Below, in pieces: positions 36,695-45,857 of a stretch of 64,000 nucleotides of DNA. This DNA comes from an uncultured Pelagibacteraceae bacterium (lineage in GTDB: Bacteria > Pseudomonadota > Alphaproteobacteria > Pelagibacterales > Pelagibacteraceae): contig CACIWQ010000001.1 in NCBI GenBank assembly GCA_902590395.1, forward strand, positions 106,768-170,767. Reading direction: 5' to 3'. Under the pieces are notes generated by a model. That model was not told the origin of the DNA. It worked only from the letters and a program-made list of their open reading frames with translations, and did no database searches. The position numbers were made by a program, and so were the translations under genes. Within the stretch, counting starts at the first letter, position 1; every line of letters starts with the position of its first letter.

Positions 36695-37714
36695 TTATTT
36701 TTTAGTGATTCCTAGTCTGTCTTGGACACTTTTTGAAGTTGTAGTAAATTCAAATCTATATTTTTCATTTGGTCTAGCTAATTTAAAGCAAGCTCTAGCT
36801 GCAAGAGCCCCTTCATGAAAACCAGATAATATTAATTTTAATTTTCCTGGATATGAGCAGATATCACCTATTGCAAATATACCTTCTTTATTAGTTTGAA
36901 AATTTTCTGTATTTACTGGTATTGTTTTCTTTTCTAAATTTAAACCCCATTCAACAATTGGGCCTAATTTCATAATTAAACCAAAAAAACCAAGAACATA
37001 ATCGGTAGAAATTTTTTCAATTTTTCCTGACTCATCTTTTATTGTAATTGAAGTAATATTTTCTTTTCCTTCAATGGAGTTAATCTGAAATGGTGTTTTT
37101 ATTTTTAATTTTCCCTCTTTTTCAAGTTCTTTTACTTTATTGCCGCTACTTTCAACACCTCTAAATTCATTTCTTCTGTGAACTAAAGTTACCTCAGCAA
37201 GTTTCGACAATTCAATTGCCCAATCTAAAGCTGAATCTCCACCGCCAAAAATGCTAATTTTTTTATTTTTAAAATTATTTTTATCTTTTATGGAATAAAA
37301 AATTGATTTATTTTCAAATTTTTCTGCCCCCTCTAACGAAAATTTTCTTGGCTCAAAAGACCCAACTCCTCCCGCAATAATTATATTTGGTGCTAAAAAA
37401 ATTTTTTTTTTATTTGTTGTTATTTTCCAATTATTATTTTCCTTAATGATCTGTTCAACTCTTTCGTTTAAATGAAAATTTGTTTTAAAAGGTTTAATTT
37501 GCTCTAATAAATTATTTGTTAAACTTTCTCCTGTGCATTCTGGAAGAGCTGGAATATCGTATATTGGTTTATCTGGATATAGTTCTATGCACTGTCCTCC
37601 AATTTTATCAAGATTGTCTACTACTTCGGCTTTGAGACCTATAAGCCCCAATTGATGAACAGCAAATAAGCCTACTGGTCCAGCACCAATTACTAAAACG
37701 TCTGTTTTAATCAT
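36695..37714 (-). CDS. Ferredoxin-NADP+ reductase, thioredoxin-reductase-like type
   Basis: FAD enzyme moving electrons between NADPH and ferredoxin. The 339 residues have GAGPVGLFA near 11-19, the FNR-typical GGQCIELYPDKPIYDIP, a second nucleotide motif FGGGDSALDWA, and the C-terminal GIFAIGDICSYPGKLKLI. No CxxC redox motif is present, which rules out thioredoxin reductase and points to the YumC/Chlorobium-type FNR. The adjacent upstream ferredoxin gene, 7 bases away, is the obvious partner. Confidence 0.9.
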   Translation of the reverse strand: MIKTDVLVIGAGPVGLFAVHQLGLIGLKAEVVDNLDKIGGQCIELYPDKPIYDIPALPECTGESLTNNLLEQIKPFKTNFHLNERVEQIIKENNNWKITTNKKKIFLAPNIIIAGGVGSFEPRKFSLEGAEKFENKSIFYSIKDKNNFKNKKISIFGGGDSALDWAIELSKLAEVTLVHRRNEFRGVESSGNKVKELEKEGKLKIKTPFQINSIEGKENITSITIKDESGKIEKISTDYVLGFFGLIMKLGPIVEWGLNLEKKTIPVNTENFQTNKEGIFAIGDICSYPGKLKLILSGFHEGALAARACFKLARPNEKYRFEFTTTSKSVQDRLGITKK

Positions 37715-37721
37715 AATTAAA

Positions 37722-38045
<324 letters not shown>

Positions 38046-38126
38046 TTATGTAACCTAAATATATGCTAAATAAAATAATGCAATAGATAAAATGATGTGT
38101 TTTAATAGTTTGTTGGATTATTTCTT

Positions 38127-40019
38127 ATGGCAACAAAATATCAAGAAATTTATGAAAAATCTATAACTGATGCACAAGGTTTTTGGTCTGAAGTAGCTAG
38201 TGATATATTTTGGTATAAAAAACCATCAAAAATTTTAAATTCTGACAATCCGCCGTTTTACAAATGGTTTCAGGACGGAACCACTAATACCTGTTATAAT
38301 GCAATTGACCTTCATGTTAAGAAAGGTAAAGGTGACAAGCTTGCAATTATCTATGATAGCCCAATCACTAACTCACAAAAGAAAATAACTTATAAAGAAT
38401 TACAAGATCAAGTATCAATTTTTGCAGGAGCTTTATCAAAGCAAGGCATAAAAAAAGGTGACAGGGTCATAATTTATATGCCGATGATTCCTGAGGCTGT
38501 AATCGGTATGCTTGGATGTGCGCGAATTGGGGCTATCCATTCTGTAGTATTTGGTGGTTTTGCTGCAAATGAACTTGCTAGTAGAATTGATGACTCTAAA
38601 GCGAAAATTATTTTATCTGCTTCGTGCGGTTATGAACCAGGAAAAACAATTGAATATAAACCACTTCTTAAAAAAGCTATCGAATTAGCCAAACACAAAC
38701 CTGAAAAATGTATTATTTATCAAAGAAAAGATTTTAAGGCTAATCTAGAAAAAAATGAGATTGACTGGAACGACGCCATAAAAGATGTAAAGCCTGTTGA
38801 ATGTGTTGAAATGAACGCTAACGACTATGCTTATATTCTTTATACGTCTGGGACAACGGGCGTTCCTAAAGGAATAGTTAGAGATATAGGTGGACATATA
38901 GTTGCACTTAAATGGACCATGAAAAATATTTATAACATCGATCCAGATGATGTTTGGTGGTCAGCGAGCGACATTGGTTGGATTGTTGGTCACTCATACA
39001 TTGTTTATGCTCCTTTATTTCATGGATGTACAACAGTACTTTTTGAAGGAAAGCCTGTAGGAACTCCTGATGCCGGAGTCTTTTGGAGAATTATTTCTGA
39101 ACATAAAGTAAAATCGCTTTTCACAGCCCCTACCGCTTTTCGTGCTATTAAAAAAGAAGATCCTAATGGAATTTTTTTTAAAAAATATGATTTATCTAAG
39201 TTTGAATCTTTATTCCTTGCTGGAGAAAGAGCTGACCCCGATACATTAAAATGGGCAGAAGGTTTATTAAAAGTTCCAGTCATTGATCACTGGTGGCAAA
39301 CTGAAACAAGTTGGGCGATTAGTGCAAACTGCGCAGGAATAGGACTAGAAAAAACAAAATATGGATCAGCATGCAAACCAGTTCCAGGATATGATGTAAA
39401 AATATTAAAGAGTGACGGTAAAGAAGCAAAACCAAATGAAATGGGAGATGTTGTTGTTAAACTTCCTCTTCCACCAGGAACTTTTCCAACACTTTGGGGT
39501 GCTGATCAAAGATATAAAGAAACTTATATGTCAAATTATCCTGGTTACTATCAAACGTATGATGCAGGACATATTGATGAGGATGGATATGTTTGGATTA
39601 TGTCACGAACAGATGACATCATCAATGTTGCCGGCCACAGATTATCAACGGGTGCCATGGAAGAAGTTTTAGCAGAACATAAAGATGTTGCTGAATGTGC
39701 AGTCTTAGGAATTGCCGATAAATTAAAAGGACAATTACCCATTGGTTTATTAACGCTTAAAGCAGGCGTCACTAAAAGTCATGAGGATATTTCAAAAGAA
39801 TGTGTGCAAATGGTCAGACAGAAAATTGGTCCCGTTGCAGCTTTTAAAACTGCCATAGTTATAAAAAGACTTCCTAAAACAAGATCAGGTAAAATATTAA
39901 GAGGAACAGTAAGAAAAATAGCAGATAATGAACCTTATAAAATGCCAGCAACTATTGATGATCCTGTTATACTAGATGAGATAAAAGGGGATTTAAAAAA
40001 ACACAACATACTAAAATGA
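38127..40019 (+). CDS. prpE: Propionyl-CoA synthetase (acyl-CoA synthetase, AMP-forming)
   Basis: Activates propionate, and perhaps acetate or acrylate, to the CoA thioester through an acyl-adenylate. The 630 residues show the PrpE-type N-terminus (NPPFYKWFQDG, NTCYNAIDLHV), the P-loop-like YTSGTTGVPKG near 239-249, DHWWQTETSWAI, and the acetylatable lysine near 589 in RSGKILRG. Sequence favours PrpE over Acs, although the two overlap in activity. Its stop overlaps the next gene's start by 4 bases. Confidence 0.88.
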   Translation: MATKYQEIYEKSITDAQGFWSEVASDIFWYKKPSKILNSDNPPFYKWFQDGTTNTCYNAIDLHVKKGKGDKLAIIYDSPITNSQKKITYKELQDQVSIFAGALSKQGIKKGDRVIIYMPMIPEAVIGMLGCARIGAIHSVVFGGFAANELASRIDDSKAKIILSASCGYEPGKTIEYKPLLKKAIELAKHKPEKCIIYQRKDFKANLEKNEIDWNDAIKDVKPVECVEMNANDYAYILYTSGTTGVPKGIVRDIGGHIVALKWTMKNIYNIDPDDVWWSASDIGWIVGHSYIVYAPLFHGCTTVLFEGKPVGTPDAGVFWRIISEHKVKSLFTAPTAFRAIKKEDPNGIFFKKYDLSKFESLFLAGERADPDTLKWAEGLLKVPVIDHWWQTETSWAISANCAGIGLEKTKYGSACKPVPGYDVKILKSDGKEAKPNEMGDVVVKLPLPPGTFPTLWGADQRYKETYMSNYPGYYQTYDAGHIDEDGYVWIMSRTDDIINVAGHRLSTGAMEEVLAEHKDVAECAVLGIADKLKGQLPIGLLTLKAGVTKSHEDISKECVQMVRQKIGPVAAFKTAIVIKRLPKTRSGKILRGTVRKIADNEPYKMPATIDDPVILDEIKGDLKKHNILK

Positions 40020-41032
40020 AAAAAATATTTATAATTCTGTTTTGTTTATTAATTACAAGTCCTGCGTATGCTGGAACAACACCATTATTTGATTTATGGA
40101 AATTTTTTAAAAAGGGTAAGATAGTAAAATCAGCTAAGTTAATAAAAATCCCTTCATATAATTCAGGAGCTATTCCAAATGAATTTATGAGTTTAAAAGA
40201 TGGGTCGTATAAAAATTCACCAGTCAAAATAGATGCATTAATTTTATTTCCTAAGAAAGGTGAAGAACCATACCCTATGTTAGTATTCAATCATGCAAGC
40301 GGTGGAGCTTGGCTATTTAGCAATGAATGGTTTAAATTTGACAGACAAATGGCAAAGATGTTGTTGAATAAAGGAATGGCAGTAATTTTCGTAGATAATT
40401 TAACTGGAAGAAATGTAATAACTGTGGATACTGATCAAGCACAAGTATCTACTTATTCATATTATATTGATGCATTTATGACGCTCGAATATTTGTCAAA
40501 AGATCCAAGGGTTAATATAAAAAAAGTTGGAATTACTGGTTGGTCAAGAGGTGGGATGAATTCACTTGCAATCGCTGAAAAAAGAATAAGAGATCTGCTT
40601 GTGAGTAAAGATTTATATTTTGCTGCTTCATTACCTAGATCTAATGAATGTAATCAGTCAGGATATTTTAAAAATCCTCAACCAATCAAAGAAACCAAAA
40701 TCTTGATGGTAAATGGTAAAGATGATGACGCTTCACATGCACACCTATGTGAAGAATATGGAGCAAAAATGAAAGCTAATGGAGCGGATATAGAAGTAAT
40801 AACTAAAAAAGGATGGGGTCATGGATTCGAAGCTAATTATAAACCTGAATATGAAGCAGACCAAGAAAAATGGCTTGAGTGCCCACCTTACTATATAGAA
40901 GATGACGGAATGGCGAACAAGGACTTCAAGATAGATGCTTCATGTATTACTTATGGTTATACCATTGGTGGAGATAAGAAAGCGTTTAGGGGAATGTTCC
41001 AAAAATTTTTTAAAAAAAACTTACTTAATTAA
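40016..41032 (+). CDS. Secreted alpha/beta hydrolase, dienelactone-hydrolase-like
   Basis: Predicted periplasmic esterase or lactonase of unknown substrate. The 338 residues begin with a clear signal peptide (cleavage near AYA-GT, residue 19). The nucleophile is Ser177 in GWSRGG, with a likely acid in NGKDDDASH and the catalytic histidine in GWGHGFE. Several cysteines (NECNQSG, HLCEEYG, LECPP, DASCITYG) could form periplasmic disulfides. The ATGA overlap with prpE suggests co-expression, so the product of hydrolysis may feed PrpE; that is inference. Confidence 0.78.
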   Translation: MKKIFIILFCLLITSPAYAGTTPLFDLWKFFKKGKIVKSAKLIKIPSYNSGAIPNEFMSLKDGSYKNSPVKIDALILFPKKGEEPYPMLVFNHASGGAWLFSNEWFKFDRQMAKMLLNKGMAVIFVDNLTGRNVITVDTDQAQVSTYSYYIDAFMTLEYLSKDPRVNIKKVGITGWSRGGMNSLAIAEKRIRDLLVSKDLYFAASLPRSNECNQSGYFKNPQPIKETKILMVNGKDDDASHAHLCEEYGAKMKANGADIEVITKKGWGHGFEANYKPEYEADQEKWLECPPYYIEDDGMANKDFKIDASCITYGYTIGGDKKAFRGMFQKFFKKNLLN

Positions 41033-42345
41033 AATTTTAACGGTTTACCATTAGCTTTTTCGATAAGTTTACCATCCCAAACAATTGCTTTTCCATTTAC
41101 AATCGTTCCTAAAGGAAAACCTTTTACTTCATAACCATCAAATGGAGTCCAGCCACATTTACTTGCGATCCAATCATTTTTAATAACTTTTTTCATATTC
41201 ATATCCACAATGGTTAAATCAGCATCATATCCTTCTTTGATGTAACCTTTATTTTTTATTCCAAAAATTCTTACTGGATTTTCGCAAACTAATTTTATGA
41301 ATTGATTTAAAGTTAACTTATTATTGTTTATGTGATTAAGCATAAGCGGAACAAGTGTTTGAACTCCTGGCATTCCTGATGGAGTTTGAGGATATTCTTT
41401 CTTTTTATTTTCTAAACTATGCGGAGCATGGTCTGATCCAATAGTATCAGCTAGACCTTCTTTTGCCGCTTTCCAAAGCATATCTTGGTGTTTCTTTTCT
41501 CTAATGGGTGGATTCATTTGCGCAAGTGATCCTAACAATTTGTAACACTGTGGAGCACTTATAGTTAGGTGTTGCGGCGTAATTTCAAAGCTAACATTAC
41601 CTTTATATCTAGATAAAAATTCTACTTCTTCTTTTGTTGTCACATGTAATACATGTATTTTTTTATTATACCTCTCTGCAATTTTTACTACTCTTCTGGT
41701 TGAAGACATTGCGCATTCTTCATTTCTCCATATTGGATGAGAGCTAACATCACCTTTTTTTATAAATTTTTTTCTAAGATTTAAGATATCTTCATCTTCT
41801 GAATGGATAGCAACAATTTTAGAACTATTTGAAATAACTTTTTCTATATCTTTTTCATCCTTTACTAAGAGATTTCCAGTAGAAGAGCCCGCAAATAATT
41901 TTACTCCACAACATCCTTCAAGTTGATCAACCTTTCTTAAATCTTCCATATTTTGAGGAGTAGCACCAAAATAAAATGCATAATTAGAAAACATTCTATT
42001 TTTGGCTAAGCTAAGTTTTTTATTAAATTCTGCTTGATTAGATGTTGGTGGATTAGTGTTGGGCATTTCAAAAACAGATGTTACTCCACCCATAACAGCT
42101 GCCTTGCTCCCCGATTCTAGATCTTCAACATCCGTAGAGCCTGGTTCTCTAAAATGAACCTGAGTATCTATAACGCCAGGTAAAATGATAAGATTATTAG
42201 CATCTAAGATTTTTTCATTTGAAGTTTTTTCGATTTTACCAATATTTTTTATGATTCCCTCGGAAATACCTATATCAACAGTTTTTAATTGTTGATCAAT
42301 AAAACATTTGCCATTTTTTAAGATAAGATCAAAAGTAGCGGGCAT
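41029..42345 (-). CDS. pyrC: Dihydroorotase-family amidohydrolase (class I, PyrC-like)
   Basis: Closes carbamoyl-aspartate to dihydroorotate in pyrimidine synthesis, if active. From the ATG at 42345 it has 438 residues with PGVIDTQVHFREPG at the metal site, the VKLFAGSSTG lysine region, AIHSED, HVLHVTT and GSDHAPHS. In the usual D-x-H-x-H first metal motif the first histidine is Gln62, only His64 being kept; the other ligands look normal. I recall similar IDxQVHFREPG forms among alphaproteobacterial dihydroorotases. The longer start at 42435 runs into ygfZ and is rejected. The stop shares TTAA with the hydrolase gene. Confidence 0.82.
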   Translation of the reverse strand: MPATFDLILKNGKCFIDQQLKTVDIGISEGIIKNIGKIEKTSNEKILDANNLIILPGVIDTQVHFREPGSTDVEDLESGSKAAVMGGVTSVFEMPNTNPPTSNQAEFNKKLSLAKNRMFSNYAFYFGATPQNMEDLRKVDQLEGCCGVKLFAGSSTGNLLVKDEKDIEKVISNSSKIVAIHSEDEDILNLRKKFIKKGDVSSHPIWRNEECAMSSTRRVVKIAERYNKKIHVLHVTTKEEVEFLSRYKGNVSFEITPQHLTISAPQCYKLLGSLAQMNPPIREKKHQDMLWKAAKEGLADTIGSDHAPHSLENKKKEYPQTPSGMPGVQTLVPLMLNHINNNKLTLNQFIKLVCENPVRIFGIKNKGYIKEGYDADLTIVDMNMKKVIKNDWIASKCGWTPFDGYEVKGFPLGTIVNGKAIVWDGKLIEKANGKPLKF

Positions 42346-42387
42346 TCTGAATGTATTTAATATATTATAGATATAAAATTTGCAAAT

Positions 42388-43278
42388 ATGGAAAAAAATG
42401 AAGTTGTAACTCTGGAAGAACGTGGGTTTATACAAGTGAAAGGACCCGAGGCCAAAGATTTTTTACAAAATATAGTAACTAACGACATAGAAAAAGTAAC
42501 AAATAATTTAACAATTTTTTCTTCAATATTAACCGCCCAGGGTAAATATTTATTTGATTTTTTTATAATAAAAATAAAAGATAGCTATCTTCTTGAATGT
42601 GAAAAAAAATCTACTTTAGAAATTATAAAACTCTTAAATTATTATAAATTAAGATCAAAAGTTGATTTCGTTGACTTGAGCGAAAAATATGTTGCTGCAG
42701 TAATATCTTTAGAAAAGTTTAAAGAAATTGAAAATTCTGACATTTCAACAGGCAAAAGAATAAATTATCGAGAAGACCCGGTTTATATTGATCCGAGAAA
42801 CATTAATTTAGGTGCAAAAATTGTATCTAAACTTGAAAATATACATCTCACAATTAAGAAATTAAACTTAGTTATTGTTGATAAAAAAAAATATTATAAT
42901 AAAAGCTTTGAGTTAGGAATACCTCAAATTGATTTAGATAAATTGAGAGACAAAATTTTTGGTATTGAAAATAATTTAGACGAGTTAAAAGGAATTGATT
43001 TTAAAAAAGGTTGCTACGTAGGACAGGAAAATACATCAAGAATTAAACTAAGAAATAAACTGAGAAGACGAATATTGCCAGTTCAAAAAATTGATGGAAA
43101 ATTTTCTGAAAATGAAATAATTAAATATAAAGATAATGAAGTTGGAAAAATTATGATAAGCGAACCCTATTCATTTGCTTTAATTAAAGTTGTAGATCCT
43201 GATTTAAAAGAATTTAATAACAAAGAGCTTATTTGCGGAAATTCTAAAGTTAAAATATTGAAACCTGATTGGATCTAA
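42388..43278 (+). CDS. ygfZ: Folate-binding YgfZ/GcvT-family protein
   Basis: Tetrahydrofolate-dependent factor that supports certain iron-sulfur enzymes (IBA57-like). The 296 residues show an N-terminal GcvT-like fold (GFIQVKGPEAKDFLQNIVTND) and the diagnostic K-G-C-Y-x-G-Q-E motif at 207-214, with Cys209 as the functional cysteine, then a C-terminal barrel. It is divergent from pyrC by 42 bases and shares a CTAA with the convergent exporter gene's stop. Confidence 0.88.
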   Translation: MEKNEVVTLEERGFIQVKGPEAKDFLQNIVTNDIEKVTNNLTIFSSILTAQGKYLFDFFIIKIKDSYLLECEKKSTLEIIKLLNYYKLRSKVDFVDLSEKYVAAVISLEKFKEIENSDISTGKRINYREDPVYIDPRNINLGAKIVSKLENIHLTIKKLNLVIVDKKKYYNKSFELGIPQIDLDKLRDKIFGIENNLDELKGIDFKKGCYVGQENTSRIKLRNKLRRRILPVQKIDGKFSENEIIKYKDNEVGKIMISEPYSFALIKVVDPDLKEFNNKELICGNSKVKILKPDWI

Positions 43279-43892
43279 TTAAAAAAATTAAATATATTAA
43301 TCAAAACATAAAAAGCTAAAGTGGACATAAATATTATTATAAATATATTTATTATTTTCCAAATTTTTATAGTTTTAAGATAATTAGATAAAAACTTTGA
43401 CATATACCCAATTGTAAAAAAGAATATAAAAGAAGATATGGAAGCTCCTATACCAAAAAGAATTTTTTGATTAAGTATAAAGTCTTTAGAAAAATTACCT
43501 AAAAAAAAGACAGTATCAGAATAAACGTGTGGATTGAGATACGTAAAGCCTAATGTTTTAGAAACAACTGCTGTCAATGAATGCTTGGTTTTTTTAATAT
43601 CTAAATTTGACTTATATATTTCGCCATAAATTTTTCTCCGCATGAAATTTAGTAAAAAAATTAAAAGCAATATATTCAATATCAATTCAATTAATGGAGT
43701 AAAAAAGTACTGAAAATAATTAAATATGAATATTCCCAAAAAAATTAATAAAAAATCAGACAAAGCACAAATTAAACAAACAATAAAAACAAATTCTTTT
43801 TTAAGACCTTGCTCTATAACAAATATATTTTGAGCTCCTAATGCTAAAATTAAACTTAATCCTGTTATAAAACCTAATATAAAATATGTCAT
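43275..43892 (-). CDS. LysE/ArgO-family amino-acid exporter
   Basis: Predicted inner-membrane exporter of basic amino acids. The 205 residues have six hydrophobic segments and family signatures: ALGAQNIFVIEQGL near 17-30 and TYLNPHVYSDTVFFLG near 117-132, close to E. coli ArgO. The ATG lies only 7 bases after the CCA end of tRNA-Leu on the same strand and has no evident ribosome-binding site, so it is probably co-transcribed with the tRNA. Confidence 0.85.
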   Translation of the reverse strand: MTYFILGFITGLSLILALGAQNIFVIEQGLKKEFVFIVCLICALSDFLLIFLGIFIFNYFQYFFTPLIELILNILLLIFLLNFMRRKIYGEIYKSNLDIKKTKHSLTAVVSKTLGFTYLNPHVYSDTVFFLGNFSKDFILNQKILFGIGASISSFIFFFTIGYMSKFLSNYLKTIKIWKIINIFIIIFMSTLAFYVLINIFNFFN

Positions 43893-43899
43893 TTTAATC

Positions 43900-43985
43900 T
43901 GGTGCGGTTAGAGAGACTCGAACTCTCACTGGGAAACCCCACTTGGCCCTCAACCAAGCCTGTCTACCAATTCCAGCATAACCGC
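43900..43985 (-). tRNA. tRNA-Leu(GAG)
   Basis: Read on the minus strand, a class II tRNA of 86 bases: acceptor GCGGTTA pairs with TAACCGC, the D-arm contains TTGGTAGA, anticodon stem CTTGG/CCAAG encloses loop TTGAGGG (anticodon GAG), a variable arm TGGGGTTTCCCA follows, then a T-arm GAGAG-TTCGAGT-CTCTC. The 3' CCA is encoded. It would read CUU and CUC leucine codons. Confidence 0.95.
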
Positions 43986-43994
43986 TTCTGCGTC

Positions 43995-44023
43995 AGAATA
44001 AGTTAATGACATCCTATATTCAA
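43995..44023 (-). promoter_or_regulatory. Probable promoter of tRNA-Leu
   Basis: On the minus strand TTGAAT (44023 to 44018), a 17-base spacer and TATTCT (44000 to 43995) precede the mature tRNA 5' end at 43985 by 9 bases, the expected distance for a short-leader tRNA transcript. It overlaps the region upstream of nadA, so the two promoters may be back to back. Confidence 0.5.
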
Positions 44024-44040
44024 GTTGGTAGATTTTGGCT

Positions 44041-45030
44041 ATGGAGTTAAAAGAACAAATAAAAAAAGAAACTGATCCAATTTATAAAAAAGTTTCTAAA
44101 ATTATTCCTGAAATTGAATGGGCTTTCCATGCCCCTTTAATTCATAAAATTAATAAATTAAAAAAAGAAAAAAATGCAGTTATTTTAGCTCATAACTATC
44201 AAACGCCAGAAATTTTTTATGGCATAGCTGATATAGCAGCCGATTCATTAGCTCTGGCTGTAGAAGCAGAAAAAACTAAAGCTAATATAATTGTGATGTG
44301 TGGAGTGCATTTTATGGCTGAAACTGCAAAACTAATGAATCCAAATAAAAAAGTTTTATTGCCAGATATGGCGGCTGGATGCTCATTAGCATCTTCAATT
44401 ACTGGTAAAGATGTACAAATGCTTAAAGAAAAATATCCTGGTGTACCTGTTGTAACATATGTAAACACATCCGCTGATGTTAAAGCCGAATCAGATATAT
44501 GTTGTACTTCTGCAAATGCAGTAAAAGTTGTGGAATCTCTTGGTGTAGATAAAGTAATTTTTCTTCCAGACCATTATTTGGCAAATTATGTGCAAAAAAA
44601 TACAAAAGTTAAAATTATTTCTTGGCAAGGCACTTGTATAGTCCACGAAAAATTTACTGGAAAAGAAGTTGAAGATATTAGAAAAGAAAATCCTGATATT
44701 AAAGTTATTGCACACCCAGAATGTCCTCCTGACGTAATCAGCGCTTCAGATTTTGCTGGATCAACCTCAAATATGGTAAAATATGTTAAAGAAAATCAAC
44801 CTAAAAAGGTTTTGCTAGTAACAGAATGCTCAATGAGTGACAATGTTCAGATTGAGAATCCCAATGTACAATTCATAAAACCCTGTAATCTTTGTCCTCA
44901 TATGAAAAAAATTACACTTAACAAAGTATATGATTGTTTAAAAAATGAAACTAATGAAATTAAAATAGGCAATAATATAGCAGAGATGGCTAGAAAATCT
45001 GTACAGAGAATGGCCGCCATAGGTCGTTAA
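44041..45030 (+). CDS. nadA: Quinolinate synthase
   Basis: Condenses iminoaspartate with dihydroxyacetone phosphate to quinolinate in NAD synthesis, using a 4Fe-4S cluster. The 329 residues show HNYQTPEI, CGVHFMAETA, HPECPPDV and PCNLCPHMKKITL, covering the three cluster cysteines. I use the ATG at 44041; an upstream TTG at 44035 would add two residues. nadC follows after 10 bases. nadB, which makes iminoaspartate, is not adjacent. Confidence 0.96.
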   Translation: MELKEQIKKETDPIYKKVSKIIPEIEWAFHAPLIHKINKLKKEKNAVILAHNYQTPEIFYGIADIAADSLALAVEAEKTKANIIVMCGVHFMAETAKLMNPNKKVLLPDMAAGCSLASSITGKDVQMLKEKYPGVPVVTYVNTSADVKAESDICCTSANAVKVVESLGVDKVIFLPDHYLANYVQKNTKVKIISWQGTCIVHEKFTGKEVEDIRKENPDIKVIAHPECPPDVISASDFAGSTSNMVKYVKENQPKKVLLVTECSMSDNVQIENPNVQFIKPCNLCPHMKKITLNKVYDCLKNETNEIKIGNNIAEMARKSVQRMAAIGR

Positions 45031-45040
45031 TTATCTAAAC

Positions 45041-45856
45041 GTGATAACTAAAAATTTAGTAAAACATGCAATGTTGGAGGATTTAAGACCTTCTGGTGAC
45101 ATTACCAGTCAACTCATAAGAAATAATAACAAATTAAAAGCAAAAATAATTTCAAATGAAAATTGTATAATTGGTGGATTAAATTATGCAAAAGAAGCTT
45201 TTAAATATTCAGATAAAAAGATTATTTTTAAAACAAAAACTAAAGATGGAAAAAAAATAAAAAAAGGAAAGATTGTTGCTACAGTATACGGAAAACCCAA
45301 AGCAATTCTAAAAAGCGAAAGGGTAGCTCTAAATTTTTTAAGTCTTATCTCTGGTGTAGCAACAAAAACAAGAAAATTTGTAAATAGGATAAAAGGTAAA
45401 AGCTGTAATGTTTGCTGTACAAGAAAAACTTTACCAAATTTAAGATCGATACAAAAATATGGTGTTAGACTAGGAGGGGGAATTAACCACAGGTTTAACT
45501 TAAGTGATGAAATTTTAATTAAAGATAATCACATCGCTATAGAAGAAAATATTCGAAAATTAGTTAAGAGAGCCATAAAAAGTAAAAAAGGTAAAAAAAT
45601 TACAGTCGAGGTAGACAATTTAAACCAGCTGAAAAAAATTTTAGGTTTAAAATTTAATAGGATATTATTTGATAATATGAATCCGAAAAATCTCAGAAAA
45701 GCAGTTAAGCTATCAAATAAACTTTACGAAACTGAAGCTTCTGGAGGTATTAATTTAAAAAATGTAAGAAAAATTGCATCTACCGGAGTTAAGAGAATAT
45801 CAGTAGGTCAAATTACTCACAGTTCTCCAGCTATTAATTTTAAATTAGAAATATAA
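45041..45856 (+). CDS. nadC: Nicotinate-nucleotide pyrophosphorylase (quinolinate phosphoribosyltransferase)
   Basis: Turns quinolinate and PRPP into nicotinate mononucleotide. The 271 residues, from a GTG start, show LEDLRPSGDITS, ERVALNFLSLISGVAT, CTRKTLPNLR, the KYGVRLGGGINHR segment, and EASGGINLKNVRKIASTGV. The GTG is preferred to the ATG at 45071 because the extra ten residues belong to the conserved N-terminal helix. It follows nadA and precedes the Lon-N gene by one base. Confidence 0.95.
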   Translation: MITKNLVKHAMLEDLRPSGDITSQLIRNNNKLKAKIISNENCIIGGLNYAKEAFKYSDKKIIFKTKTKDGKKIKKGKIVATVYGKPKAILKSERVALNFLSLISGVATKTRKFVNRIKGKSCNVCCTRKTLPNLRSIQKYGVRLGGGINHRFNLSDEILIKDNHIAIEENIRKLVKRAIKSKKGKKITVEVDNLNQLKKILGLKFNRILFDNMNPKNLRKAVKLSNKLYETEASGGINLKNVRKIASTGVKRISVGQITHSSPAINFKLEI

Positions 45857-45857
45857 A

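Noticed and set aside
42346-42435. Upstream start adding 30 residues to the dihydroorotase
   Set aside because: It would overlap the divergent ygfZ coding start, and the extension is hydrophobic AT-rich sequence unlike the family.
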